Shown here one piece after another: positions 1 through 4,586 of a stretch of 6,141 bases of DNA. The notes under the pieces are model-generated. The model ran no database searches and was not told where the DNA came from. It saw only the letters and a list, made by a program, of their open reading frames with translations. The translations under genes were made by a program, and so were the position numbers. The stretch comes from Nitrospiraceae bacterium UBA6905 (GTDB lineage: Bacteria > Nitrospirota > Thermodesulfovibrionia > Thermodesulfovibrionales > UBA6898), in assembly GCA_002451165.1 (NCBI GenBank), contig DKBH01000002.1:41574-47714 (forward strand), given 5' to 3'. The stretch's first letter is position 1. Each line of letters starts with the position of its first letter.

Positions 1-621
1 GATGAAATGCTCTATCCGGGCAATTATCCCTATCTGGAAGATGTCCTCAGTTACGTCGCGGTGGGCGCACGGTCGGTGGAGAATCAGCTTCACCGGCTCA
101 CGATCAGCGGGCTGAATGTGCCGTCGGGCATGAAAAACCCCACCGGAGGAGATTTGGAGGTCATGCTCAACTCGGTCCAGGCCGCCCAGCTGCCCCATAT
201 CTTCGTGTATAACGGCTGGGAGGTCAGCACTACCGGCAATCCGCTGGCGCACTGCATCCTGCGCGGTGCTGTCGACCCTTACGGAACGAACATTCCCAAT
301 TATCACTATGAAGATTTGATACGCCTTTCGGAAATCTACAAGAAGCGCAATCTCGCAAACCCTGCAATCATTGTCGACACGAACCATGCCAACTCGAACA
401 AGAAGTTCCATGAGCAGCCGCGGATAGCAAAAGAGGTGATGCGCAGCCGTGAGCATTCAAAGACACTGCGGCATAAGCTGATGGGGCTCATGATAGAAAG
501 CTATCTTATCGAAGGCACCCAGAAGATCGGTGAAAACGTCTACGGCAAATCGATAACCGACCCCTGCCTCGGGTGGGAGGATTCCGAGCGCCTCATCAGG
601 GACCTGGCTGAGTATGTCTGA
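1..621 (+). CDS. aroF: 3-deoxy-7-phosphoheptulonate (DAHP) synthase, class I, 5'-truncated by the window
   Basis: This enzyme condenses phosphoenolpyruvate with erythrose 4-phosphate, the first committed step of the shikimate pathway to aromatic amino acids, in the cytoplasm. The frame is open from base 1, so 206 C-terminal residues are visible; family members are about 350 residues, so the N-terminus lies outside. Visible family motifs, numbered from the window edge: ARSVENQLHR (23-32), GMKNPTGG (43-50), DTNHANSNK (126-134), MIESYLIEGTQ (164-174) and YGKSITDPCLGWED (181-194). By comparison with E. coli AroG, H129, E166 and D187 should be metal ligands. The ORF ends in TGA with normal C-terminal length. 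Regulatory N-terminal residues that distinguish the F, G and H isozymes are not visible, so the paralogue letter is arbitrary. Its upstream neighbour is unknown; the next gene on the same strand begins 182 bases downstream, apparently with its own promoter. Confidence 0.93.
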   Translation, partial: DEMLYPGNYPYLEDVLSYVAVGARSVENQLHRLTISGLNVPSGMKNPTGGDLEVMLNSVQAAQLPHIFVYNGWEVSTTGNPLAHCILRGAVDPYGTNIPNYHYEDLIRLSEIYKKRNLANPAIIVDTNHANSNKKFHEQPRIAKEVMRSREHSKTLRHKLMGLMIESYLIEGTQKIGENVYGKSITDPCLGWEDSERLIRDLAEYV

Positions 622-644
622 ACACCGGAGGAGTCACGCGCTCC

Positions 645-669
645 GCTGCGGAAGGGCTCTTGCCGCAGC
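645..669 (+). terminator. weak hairpin after the DAHP synthase gene
   Basis: GCTGCGG (645-651) and CCGCAGC (663-669) form a perfect 7-bp stem 24 bases after the stop codon. The T-rich stretch that follows is delayed (TATTTT at 678-683), so this is at best a weak intrinsic terminator. The stronger hairpin at 737-767 could also end this transcript. Confidence 0.35.
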
Positions 670-681
670 TTGCCGCATATT

Positions 682-710
682 TTGCAGTTAGCAGCTTTCT
701 CAGGTATACT
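682..710 (+). promoter_or_regulatory. candidate sigma70-type promoter for the RRM-rpsU operon
   Basis: TATACT (705-710) matches the -10 consensus at five of six positions. TTGCAG (682-687) lies 17 bases upstream and matches only the TTG of the -35 consensus. A start near 717 would give a leader of about 87 bases containing the palindrome at 737-767. A second possibility is the T-rich TATTTT at 771-776 acting as a -10, which would put the palindrome upstream of the transcript. Confidence 0.45.
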
Positions 711-730
711 AATACAGTAACTTTTGGAGT

Positions 731-776
731 TGAGGTAACCTCAGAGACTTTGAAAGTCTCTGAGGTTTTCTATTTT
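731..776 (+). promoter_or_regulatory. leader palindrome with alternative pairings (terminator or attenuator-like)
   Basis: Bases 737-751 and 753-767 are perfect reverse complements around G752, giving a very stable stem. It is followed by a T-rich run (766-769 and 771-776, broken by C770), as in an intrinsic terminator. TGAGGT also occurs at 731-736, so ACCTCA (738-743) can pair either upstream (TGAGG-TAA-CCTCA) or downstream as part of the long stem. The two pairings exclude each other. It may be a plain terminator for the upstream gene or a conditional leader structure for the RNA-binding protein gene. Regulation is inferred; the base pairing is seen directly. Confidence 0.6.
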
Positions 777-803
777 CAGCCAGTCAAGAACAGGAGGCAA
801 TAC

Positions 804-1133
804 ATGGAGAAGAAACTGTATGTAGGCAACATCTCGTTTCAGGCGACAGAGGACGATATCCGGGAGCTTTTTTCGAGGAGCGGCGAGGTAGCATCCGTCA
901 AGATCATCACGGACCAGTTCACCGGAAAACCCAAGGGTTTCGGCTTTGTTGAAATGGCGACAGCAGAAGAAGCCGCAAAGGCGATCGAAACGCTGAACGG
1001 AACCACATTCATGGAACGGCCTATCACCGTTGCAGAGGCAAAACCGCAGCAGCCGAGGGAAAAACGCGGTTTTGGCGGCGGCGGCAGAGGCGGGTTCGGT
1101 GGTGGCAGAGGACCGGGGAGAGGACGGGGATAA
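804..1133 (+). CDS. glycine-rich RRM-domain RNA-binding protein
   Basis: A 109-residue single-RRM protein of the bacterial Rbp type. These bind single-stranded RNA in the cytoplasm, and in cyanobacteria several are cold-induced. The RRM spans about residues 4-81, with RNP2 as LYVGNI (5-10) and RNP1 as KGFGFVEM (44-51), including the conserved aromatics Y6, F46 and F48. The tail from about residue 85 is rich in Gly and Arg (RGF, GGGGRGG, GRGPGRGRG), giving auxiliary RNA binding. The frame is open back to 660, but ATG 804 is chosen: AGGAGG at 792-797 sits six bases upstream, and the protein then starts directly before the RRM as in homologues. The gene for S21 starts six bases after its TAA, so they are probably one operon. 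The palindrome at 737-767 lies in the likely leader. Confidence 0.95.
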   Translation: MEKKLYVGNISFQATEDDIRELFSRSGEVASVKIITDQFTGKPKGFGFVEMATAEEAAKAIETLNGTTFMERPITVAEAKPQQPREKRGFGGGGRGGFGGGRGPGRGRG

Positions 1134-1139
1134 GATATC

Positions 1140-1337
1140 TTGGATATTAAAGTTTTTGGAAACGACATAGAAAAGGCGCTGAAATCCCTCAAACGTCAGC
1201 TTCAGAAGGAAGGACTGTTCCGGGAGATCAAACAGCGGAGCTTCTATGAAAAACCTTCTGAAAAAGACAAGCGCAAGCGGAGAGAAGCGCAGAAGAAGAG
1301 GATGAAAGCCCTCAAGGGCAGACGCACCACCTTCTGA
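1140..1337 (+). CDS. rpsU: 30S ribosomal protein S21 (bS21)
   Basis: A 65-residue basic protein of the S21 family. In the small subunit S21 sits near the 3' end of 16S rRNA and helps mRNA selection at initiation. The core I-K-V near the N-terminus, ALKSLKRQLQKEGLFREIKQRSFYEKPSEK and a long Lys/Arg-rich tail match the family pattern, including the signature around R33-x-x-YEKP. Length is normal. The start is a TTG at 1140; no upstream alternative exists because the preceding gene's TAA (1131-1133) is in the same frame. GGGGA (1126-1130), inside the last codons of the RRM gene, is a plausible ribosome binding site nine bases away, which suggests translational coupling. Pairing of a glycine-rich RRM gene with rpsU is, from memory, also seen in cyanobacteria. 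Confidence 0.95.
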   Translation: MDIKVFGNDIEKALKSLKRQLQKEGLFREIKQRSFYEKPSEKDKRKRREAQKKRMKALKGRRTTF

Positions 1338-1363
1338 AAAGATTTGGGCCACTCCGTTCGTCA

Positions 1364-1388
1364 GCGCTGTTCCGCAGGGCAGCAGCGC
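1364..1388. terminator. hairpin between convergent genes
   Basis: GCGCTG (1364-1369) and CAGCGC (1383-1388) form a 6-bp GC-rich stem in the 58-base gap between convergent rpsU and the MFS gene. No T-tract follows on either strand, so function as a bidirectional terminator is only suggested by its position. Confidence 0.3.
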
Positions 1389-1395
1389 GTAATCC

Positions 1396-2619
1396 CTATG
1401 CTGGCTGAGGCTTCTTCAGAAACGCCGTCAGCAAAATAGCCAACCCCGCAAACCCTGCTGCCGTAAAAAAGCTGATAGAGAAGCTTCCGGTTTTTTCCGC
1501 CAGCATACCTGCTACCGCAGGCCCCGATATCTGTCCGAAGCCGAAGATAAAGGTTATGAAACCGAATGCTGCGGCTGCATTGCGTGCACCTACATAGTCA
1601 CCCACAGCCGCTGCCATAATGGATGGTATGGACCAGGCGACGATTCCATAAAAGAAGACTGAGAGATAGAGAAATGCTCCCGGCAGACCTGATGCAACGA
1701 GGAGGTAGGAGACCGTCTGGAGCGCAAAGACCGTAATGAGCCCGGCCTTTCGTCCCAGCCGGTCAGAGAGCGTGCCGAAGACCGGACCGGAAAAGAGGCT
1801 CAGGAACCCCACCCACGCCCAGAAATTGCCGGCAACGGATTCGGAAAACCCCCGTTCCTTTACCAGGGTGGTAACAATAAAGGTTGCGTATATCACATAG
1901 GTAAACCCGAAAAGAAAATAGATGCTGCCCAGGTAATAGATCATCTTTTCCCGGTAGATGTTGATCTGCCGCGGGACAGCCTTGCTCAACGGATCGGTCT
2001 CCGGCTCGCTCCCCACCGGTGACAATCCCTTATCTTCAGGTCTGTTTCTGAGCAGCACGAGCGCTATCACGGCAATGACCATCACCATGGCGCTGAGAAT
2101 GAGCCAGCTGATCCTCCATCCTTCGCTGCCGCTCACAGCATTGACATAGGGGATGAGCTTCCCCGATAGCACGATCGCGAACCCGCTTCCTATAACAATG
2201 AACCCTGCCGCCCTTCCCCGTTTTCTTGCCTTGAACCAGGCAGAAACAAGCCCCATAACCGGGACATTCGTTGCGCCGCTCCCCATGCCGGTCAGCATAT
2301 AGAGCAGCAACACATGCGTAAAGGTTCGCGCCTGGCTCACGAGGGCCATGGACATGCCGACCACGAGCAGCGAACAGAAGATGAAGATACGGGAGCCGCT
2401 CCGCATGGCCAAATGGCCGCTCAACAGTACGGAGACCAGATACCCGAGAAAGTTGGCGGTGCTGATAAAGCCCATCTGCGAATAGGTGAGATGCAGCGTT
2501 GCCGCCATAGACGGCAGGAGCATGCCGATGGCGAACCTGCCGATGCCGAGGCATGCCATGACGCAGAGCATGCCGGTGAACACGATCACCCAACCATAAT
2601 GGAGGGCAGGATTCTTCAT
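1396..2619 (-). CDS. MFS transporter, possibly YbfB/YjiJ-like, 12 TM
   Basis: An inner-membrane carrier of the major facilitator superfamily; substrate unknown. It has 407 residues from the chosen ATG and about 12 hydrophobic helices in two halves, separated by a polar cytoplasmic loop at about 192-226. The second half carries a good motif A, GTLSDRLGRKAG (282-293); the first-half equivalent GHLAMRSGSR is degenerate. GIGRFAIGMLLPSM (25-38) followed by a YSQMGFISTANFLGYL segment resembles the YbfB/YjiJ-like (MFS_4) subgroup, a family call made from memory. A GTG at 2635-2637 would add six residues. ATG 2617-2619 is preferred because homologues start close to the HYGWVIV helix, and GGAAAAG lies nine bases upstream. 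It runs in the same direction as the cassette genes beyond it, so readthrough from their promoter is possible, but it looks like a normal chromosomal gene rather than a cassette. Confidence 0.85.
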   Translation of the reverse strand: MKNPALHYGWVIVFTGMLCVMACLGIGRFAIGMLLPSMAATLHLTYSQMGFISTANFLGYLVSVLLSGHLAMRSGSRIFIFCSLLVVGMSMALVSQARTFTHVLLLYMLTGMGSGATNVPVMGLVSAWFKARKRGRAAGFIVIGSGFAIVLSGKLIPYVNAVSGSEGWRISWLILSAMVMVIAVIALVLLRNRPEDKGLSPVGSEPETDPLSKAVPRQINIYREKMIYYLGSIYFLFGFTYVIYATFIVTTLVKERGFSESVAGNFWAWVGFLSLFSGPVFGTLSDRLGRKAGLITVFALQTVSYLLVASGLPGAFLYLSVFFYGIVAWSIPSIMAAAVGDYVGARNAAAAFGFITFIFGFGQISGPAVAGMLAEKTGSFSISFFTAAGFAGLAILLTAFLKKPQPA

Positions 2620-2743
2620 TGCAGCATTCTTTTCCACGACTGCTAACTATAGCATATGCACGCCGCCGTCATCCCCTTCAGCGTCAGAACTTTTTCAGGA
2701 AAGAAGAACGGCGTATCGTCCCCGCAGAATGGTGCAGTTAAGC

Positions 2744-2757
2744 CGCCCCGAAGGGCG
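2744..2757. repeat. small GC-rich hairpin
   Basis: CGCCC (2744-2748) and GGGCG (2753-2757) close a CGAA tetraloop. It is the first of three hairpins in the non-coding stretch between the MFS gene and the cassette region. Confidence 0.4.
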
Positions 2758-2780
2758 TCCGTCTCCTGTGCCTGGTTCCC

Positions 2781-2801
2781 TGCCCGAGCGGAGCGAGGGC
2801 A
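2781..2801. repeat. REP-like palindrome, copy 1
   Basis: TGCCC (2781-2785) and GGGCA (2797-2801) flank the 11-base centre GAGCGGAGCGA. This centre differs by one base from that of the palindrome at 2824-2858, while the arms differ in length and sequence but stay complementary. That pattern suggests two members of one repeat family rather than chance. Confidence 0.6.
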
Positions 2802-2823
2802 TAGGCATAGGCCGCTCGGCGCC

Positions 2824-2858
2824 GCATTCCCTCCCGAGCGAAGCGAGGGAGGGAATGC
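2824..2858. repeat. REP-like palindrome, copy 2
   Basis: GCATTCCCTCCC (2824-2835) and GGGAGGGAATGC (2847-2858) are perfect 12-base complements around GAGCGAAGCGA. The centre holds GCGAAGC, a known exceptionally stable mini-hairpin, and the bases between it and the stem could form tandem G-A mismatches. An outer pair GCCGCT (2811-2816) / AGCGGC (2867-2872) may extend the structure. Its right edge falls exactly where the outer core site of the neighbouring attC-like site should be. Confidence 0.7.
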
Positions 2859-2859
2859 C

Positions 2860-2908
2860 CGGCTTCAGCGGCGAGGGCACCGGGTCCGACTGAAAGCCGA
2901 TGTTATGC
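2860..2908 (-). other. attC-like site of cassette 2, outer core missing
   Basis: Read on the minus strand: inverse core GCATAAC (2908-2902), then CGGCTT-T-CAG-T-CGG, a 14-base loop, and CCGCTGAAGCCG. The arms (2886-2899 and 2860-2871) pair over 12 bp with two unpaired Ts on one side, as with the extrahelical bases of attC recombination sites. The inverse core is complementary at six of seven bases to the GTTATGG that opens this same cassette at 3826-3820. The closing GTTRRRY core expected next is absent; the palindrome at 2824-2858 begins there instead. Arm-to-core spacing (2 bases) is shorter than usual unless the arms are shifted. Confidence 0.6.
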
Positions 2909-2909
2909 T

Positions 2910-2925
2910 AAAATCAATTGATTTT
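2910..2925 (-). terminator. AT-rich palindrome after the SEC-C gene
   Basis: AAAATCAATTGATTTT is a perfect 16-base palindrome eight bases beyond the stop codon of the SEC-C gene. It is AT-only apart from one C and one G. It could be a weak terminator or just cassette spacer. Confidence 0.3.
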
Positions 2926-2933
2926 TGTCAGTA

Positions 2934-3770
2934 TCAAAAAATAGCTTTCCCAAGATCAGTAACTGGAATTTGGTTTATTGAAAATCTTTTCCCTGCATTT
3001 TGGCAATAGCCGTTTTTGTCAATTTCGCTAATCAATTCTGAAGATTTCTTGTCGCACTGTTTCACCAAATAATTTAAGAGGTACTCATCTGAGCTATCGC
3101 TTCTTCCATACATTAATTGAAAATTATCTGGCAGATAGAAATTATCGTAAATCGGCATCTGCTTTTTATTAAAAGGAATGTGGTTGCCTAAATCGTGATC
3201 TGTTATTAATGCAAACCTTCTCCTCCTATTTTGAGGAACGCTATTAATCCTTTTGATTTCCGCGATCCATCCAAATTTTTCAGGATGTAACTCACTTGGG
3301 CAGTTCCGGAACAGAATTGCCCCATGCCATGTAAAGTCTGCGTAATATGCATTTGGATCGGTGCTTTTCCTTACAACGCAATGGACAACACCGGATACCG
3401 ATAGAGTTTCTTCATCAATAATTTTTGAATTCGTATCGATAGCTATCAGAAGATCAAAGGATGATGACAGGTGCCTAAAAAGATCTGCTTGCTTTGGAAT
3501 CGCCTTGTCTTGGACACGGCTGATAACTTTTTCTTTCCCTGATTTTCCATCATAATGAGTTTGACTAAAGGTCACATTTGTATCAATCAATCGCCCATCT
3601 ACAGTCAAGCCCTTAAATTCCATTTTTTCTTTGTCGTAATGTACCCCGCGAAGAGGCTCAGGTGAACCCACCATTACGATTTGTTTTCGCGGCTTTTTGA
3701 GGAAACAACATTTTTTAAACTTCTTTCCACTGCCACATGGGCATAGATCTTTTTTGCCAACTTTACTCAT
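2934..3770 (-). CDS. SEC-C motif protein of unknown function, integron cassette 2
   Basis: A 278-residue protein starting with a SEC-C zinc-binding motif, CPCGSGKKFKKCC: ligands C10, C12, C21 and C22 as in the SecA C-terminus. In SecA the motif binds SecB and ribosomes; elsewhere it is a general Zn module on many uncharacterised proteins. The rest is unassigned. Blocks that look conserved in type are LLIAIDTNSK (107-116), HGAILFRN (149-156), ALITDHDLGNH (187-197) and LPDNFQLMYGRSD (213-225). The paired acidic motifs (D112; D191 and D193) invite comparison with metal-dependent nucleases, but that is speculation. No signal peptide or membrane segment. ATG 3770 lacks a clear ribosome binding site and lies 55 bases inside the cassette boundary. 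Codons are much AT-richer than in the flanking genes, supporting transfer. The gene sits between two attC-like sites, and SEC-C proteins are frequent integron cargo. Confidence 0.88.
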   Translation of the reverse strand: MSKVGKKDLCPCGSGKKFKKCCFLKKPRKQIVMVGSPEPLRGVHYDKEKMEFKGLTVDGRLIDTNVTFSQTHYDGKSGKEKVISRVQDKAIPKQADLFRHLSSSFDLLIAIDTNSKIIDEETLSVSGVVHCVVRKSTDPNAYYADFTWHGAILFRNCPSELHPEKFGWIAEIKRINSVPQNRRRRFALITDHDLGNHIPFNKKQMPIYDNFYLPDNFQLMYGRSDSSDEYLLNYLVKQCDKKSSELISEIDKNGYCQNAGKRFSINQIPVTDLGKAIF

Positions 3771-3819
3771 CGGTTAATCTGACCATTCTTGAAGTCTGTT
3801 CATTGATGCATTTAGGCGC

Positions 3820-3906
3820 CCATAACGGTTGAGCTAAGCAGCGGGAGCACGGTCGATTTCTAAAACCCGCCAGTTGTCCCTCGTCTGCCTAAGCGATTGG
3901 TTCGCT
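3820..3906 (-). other. attC-like site closing cassette 1 (junction with cassette 2)
   Basis: Minus-strand order: inverse core AGCGAAC (3906-3900), 5-base spacer, arm GCTTAGGCAG (3894-3885), variable centre, arm CTGCTTAGC (3841-3833), 6-base spacer, core GTTATGG (3826-3820). The arms pair over eight bases with one mismatch and one extrahelical G, and the spacers are of normal size for attC. The 87-base total is within the usual range. Cleavage would fall between the G and TT of the core (3826/3825). The core departs slightly from GTTRRRY, as many environmental sites do. The inverse core belongs to cassette 1 and matches that cassette's own left end at 4371-4363. Confidence 0.72.
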
Positions 3907-4370
3907 GATCCCGTATTTTTACTATAAAAATGTAATTGTAACCTCATACCATACAGAGTCATCTTTATATGAATCGACTCTGACCGGACGCAACCTGACA
4001 GTCGTCTTCATAAACAATAGGTAGATATGTGAATTCGACACCGTGAGAACCATCTAAAGAGTCCATTATTCCGCCCACATAATCCACTAATGATTTACTT
4101 TTTTCAAAAACCGGTGCGTGCATATTTAGATCAAGGCCGACTGCTCCACGAAAAGGAGCGCGTCCACCCATTTTAGATATTGCCACCTGCCGTAACAATG
4201 TAAACCGAGGATATATCTTGTGACGAGGATTGCGAATGGAAAAACGCTTGTCTTTGTATGGCGGTAATCCTTCAATTCTCAACACGAATCCGTCGTCAGC
4301 TTCTGGTGCAGCTAAGGAAGGAAGAACACCTGGATCATATGGTAGATATTTATTCATTTTATTCAGCGAA
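3826..4370 (-). mobile_element. integron gene cassette 1
   Basis: A 545-base unit from the attI-like junction (G/TTCGCT, cut between 4371 and 4370) to the core of the attC at 3826. It holds one ORF starting 13 bases inside the boundary and an attC 58 bases after the stop, the compact layout expected of a cassette. Its two ends carry a 9-base inverted match, TCAGCGAAC at 4363-4371 and GTTCGCTGA at 3900-3908, as needed to rebuild one attC in the circular form. Confidence 0.7.
3965..4357 (-). CDS. hypothetical protein with RusA-like C-terminus, integron cassette 1
   Basis: A 130-residue protein I do not firmly recognise. Its organisation recalls RusA-type Holliday junction resolvases: an early EGLPPYKDKR (29-38), a strand-like FRGAVGLDLNMHAP (69-82), then SLVDYVGGIMDSLDG (89-103) and IVYEDDCQV (114-122), the last resembling the RusA segment that holds a catalytic Asp. 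However, the paired Asp and the Lys of the usual DxDNxxK segment are replaced (only D92 and D99 remain), so nuclease activity is doubtful. No signal peptide or membrane helix. The ATG at 4357 has no Shine-Dalgarno sequence, common for first cassettes. The start follows the predicted promoter by about 40 bases. AT-rich compared with flanking chromosomal genes. Alternative: an unrelated cassette orphan. Confidence 0.75.
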   Translation of the reverse strand: MNKYLPYDPGVLPSLAAPEADDGFVLRIEGLPPYKDKRFSIRNPRHKIYPRFTLLRQVAISKMGGRAPFRGAVGLDLNMHAPVFEKSKSLVDYVGGIMDSLDGSHGVEFTYLPIVYEDDCQVASGQSRFI

Positions 4371-4484
4371 CACTATATTTTATGTCGCATATGTCTTTTT
4401 CGTAATTATATGGGCACTTGAGGGTCACGTCAAGGAGAATCAGAAAATTAATAAGGGCTATCTATTTGAAAAGAAACGAAAATT
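4365..4484 (-). other. attI-like region between intI and cassette 1
   Basis: Non-coding DNA between the divergent starts of the integrase remnant (4485) and the first cassette. The core GTTCGCT (minus strand, 4371-4365) marks the crossover point with cassette 1; promoter Pc lies upstream. The boundaries other than the crossover are arbitrary. I see no LexA-box-like palindrome and no convincing promoter for intI on the plus strand. Confidence 0.55.
4405..4433 (-). promoter_or_regulatory. cassette promoter Pc
   Basis: On the minus strand TTGACG (4433-4428), 17 bases, then TATAAT (4410-4405): eleven of twelve consensus bases at optimal spacing. It points away from intI into the cassettes, with a predicted start near 4398 and a leader of about 40 bases. 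This is the position and direction of Pc in integrons. Confidence 0.82.
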
Positions 4485-4586
4485 ATGCTTGAACTATTTA
4501 CAAAGTTTCGTATTGAAAAAGAAAGGGTGCCTGAGAAGAACATCCCGTATTATCTTAAGCGCATTTCCGACTGTTATCGCTTCTTG
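4485..4586 (+). pseudogene. intI: integron integrase (IntI-type tyrosine recombinase), N-terminal fragment
   Basis: About 34 codons read M-LELFTKFRIEKERVPEKN-IPYYLKRISDCYRFL. The pattern F-x-x-F-x-x-x-K-x-x-VPEK-x-IPYYL-x-x-x-S-x-x-x-x-FL is typical of the N-terminal SAM-like, DNA-binding helix of environmental integron integrases (family knowledge, recalled). The ORF then runs into the 3' end of the opposite-strand sulfotransferase gene and loses similarity. The catalytic domain with its Arg-His-Arg-Tyr residues and the IntI-specific patch is absent, so no activity is possible. A TGA lies in frame at 4467, making ATG 4485 the likely start; the Shine-Dalgarno is poor. Divergence from the cassettes is the standard integron arrangement. 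The exact breakpoint is somewhere in 4571-4590. A fragment of another tyrosine recombinase is the alternative. Confidence 0.72.

Larger units (their letters stand above)
2860..3825 (-). mobile_element. integron gene cassette 2, distal end eroded
   Basis: It begins at TTATGG (3825) and runs through the SEC-C gene into the attC-like arms at 2860-2908. The distal boundary cannot be placed because the final core is missing; 2860 is only the last recognisable attC arm base. It follows cassette 1 head to tail. Confidence 0.62.

Noticed and set aside
660..803. N-terminal extension of the RRM protein from ATG 660
   Set aside because: It translates the promoter and palindrome region, lacks family similarity, and ATG 804 has an ideal AGGAGG site.
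741..1352. Long minus-strand ORFs opposite the RRM and rpsU genes
   Set aside because: Antisense shadows of two clear genes; Pro- and Arg-rich translations mirror the Gly-rich tail.
2734..2750. Minus-strand GCGGCTTAACTGCA as a left half of an attC
   Set aside because: It resembles attC L' sequences, but no GTTRRRY core follows and no matching arm exists upstream.
2744..2858. CRISPR array from repeated palindromes
   Set aside because: Only two related palindromes with unequal arms and no regular spacers.
2656..3009. Plus-strand 117-codon ORF across the hairpins and the end of the SEC-C gene
   Set aside because: Composition is that of translated palindromes (Arg, Pro, Gly), it overlaps the SEC-C gene antisense, and there is no ribosome binding site.
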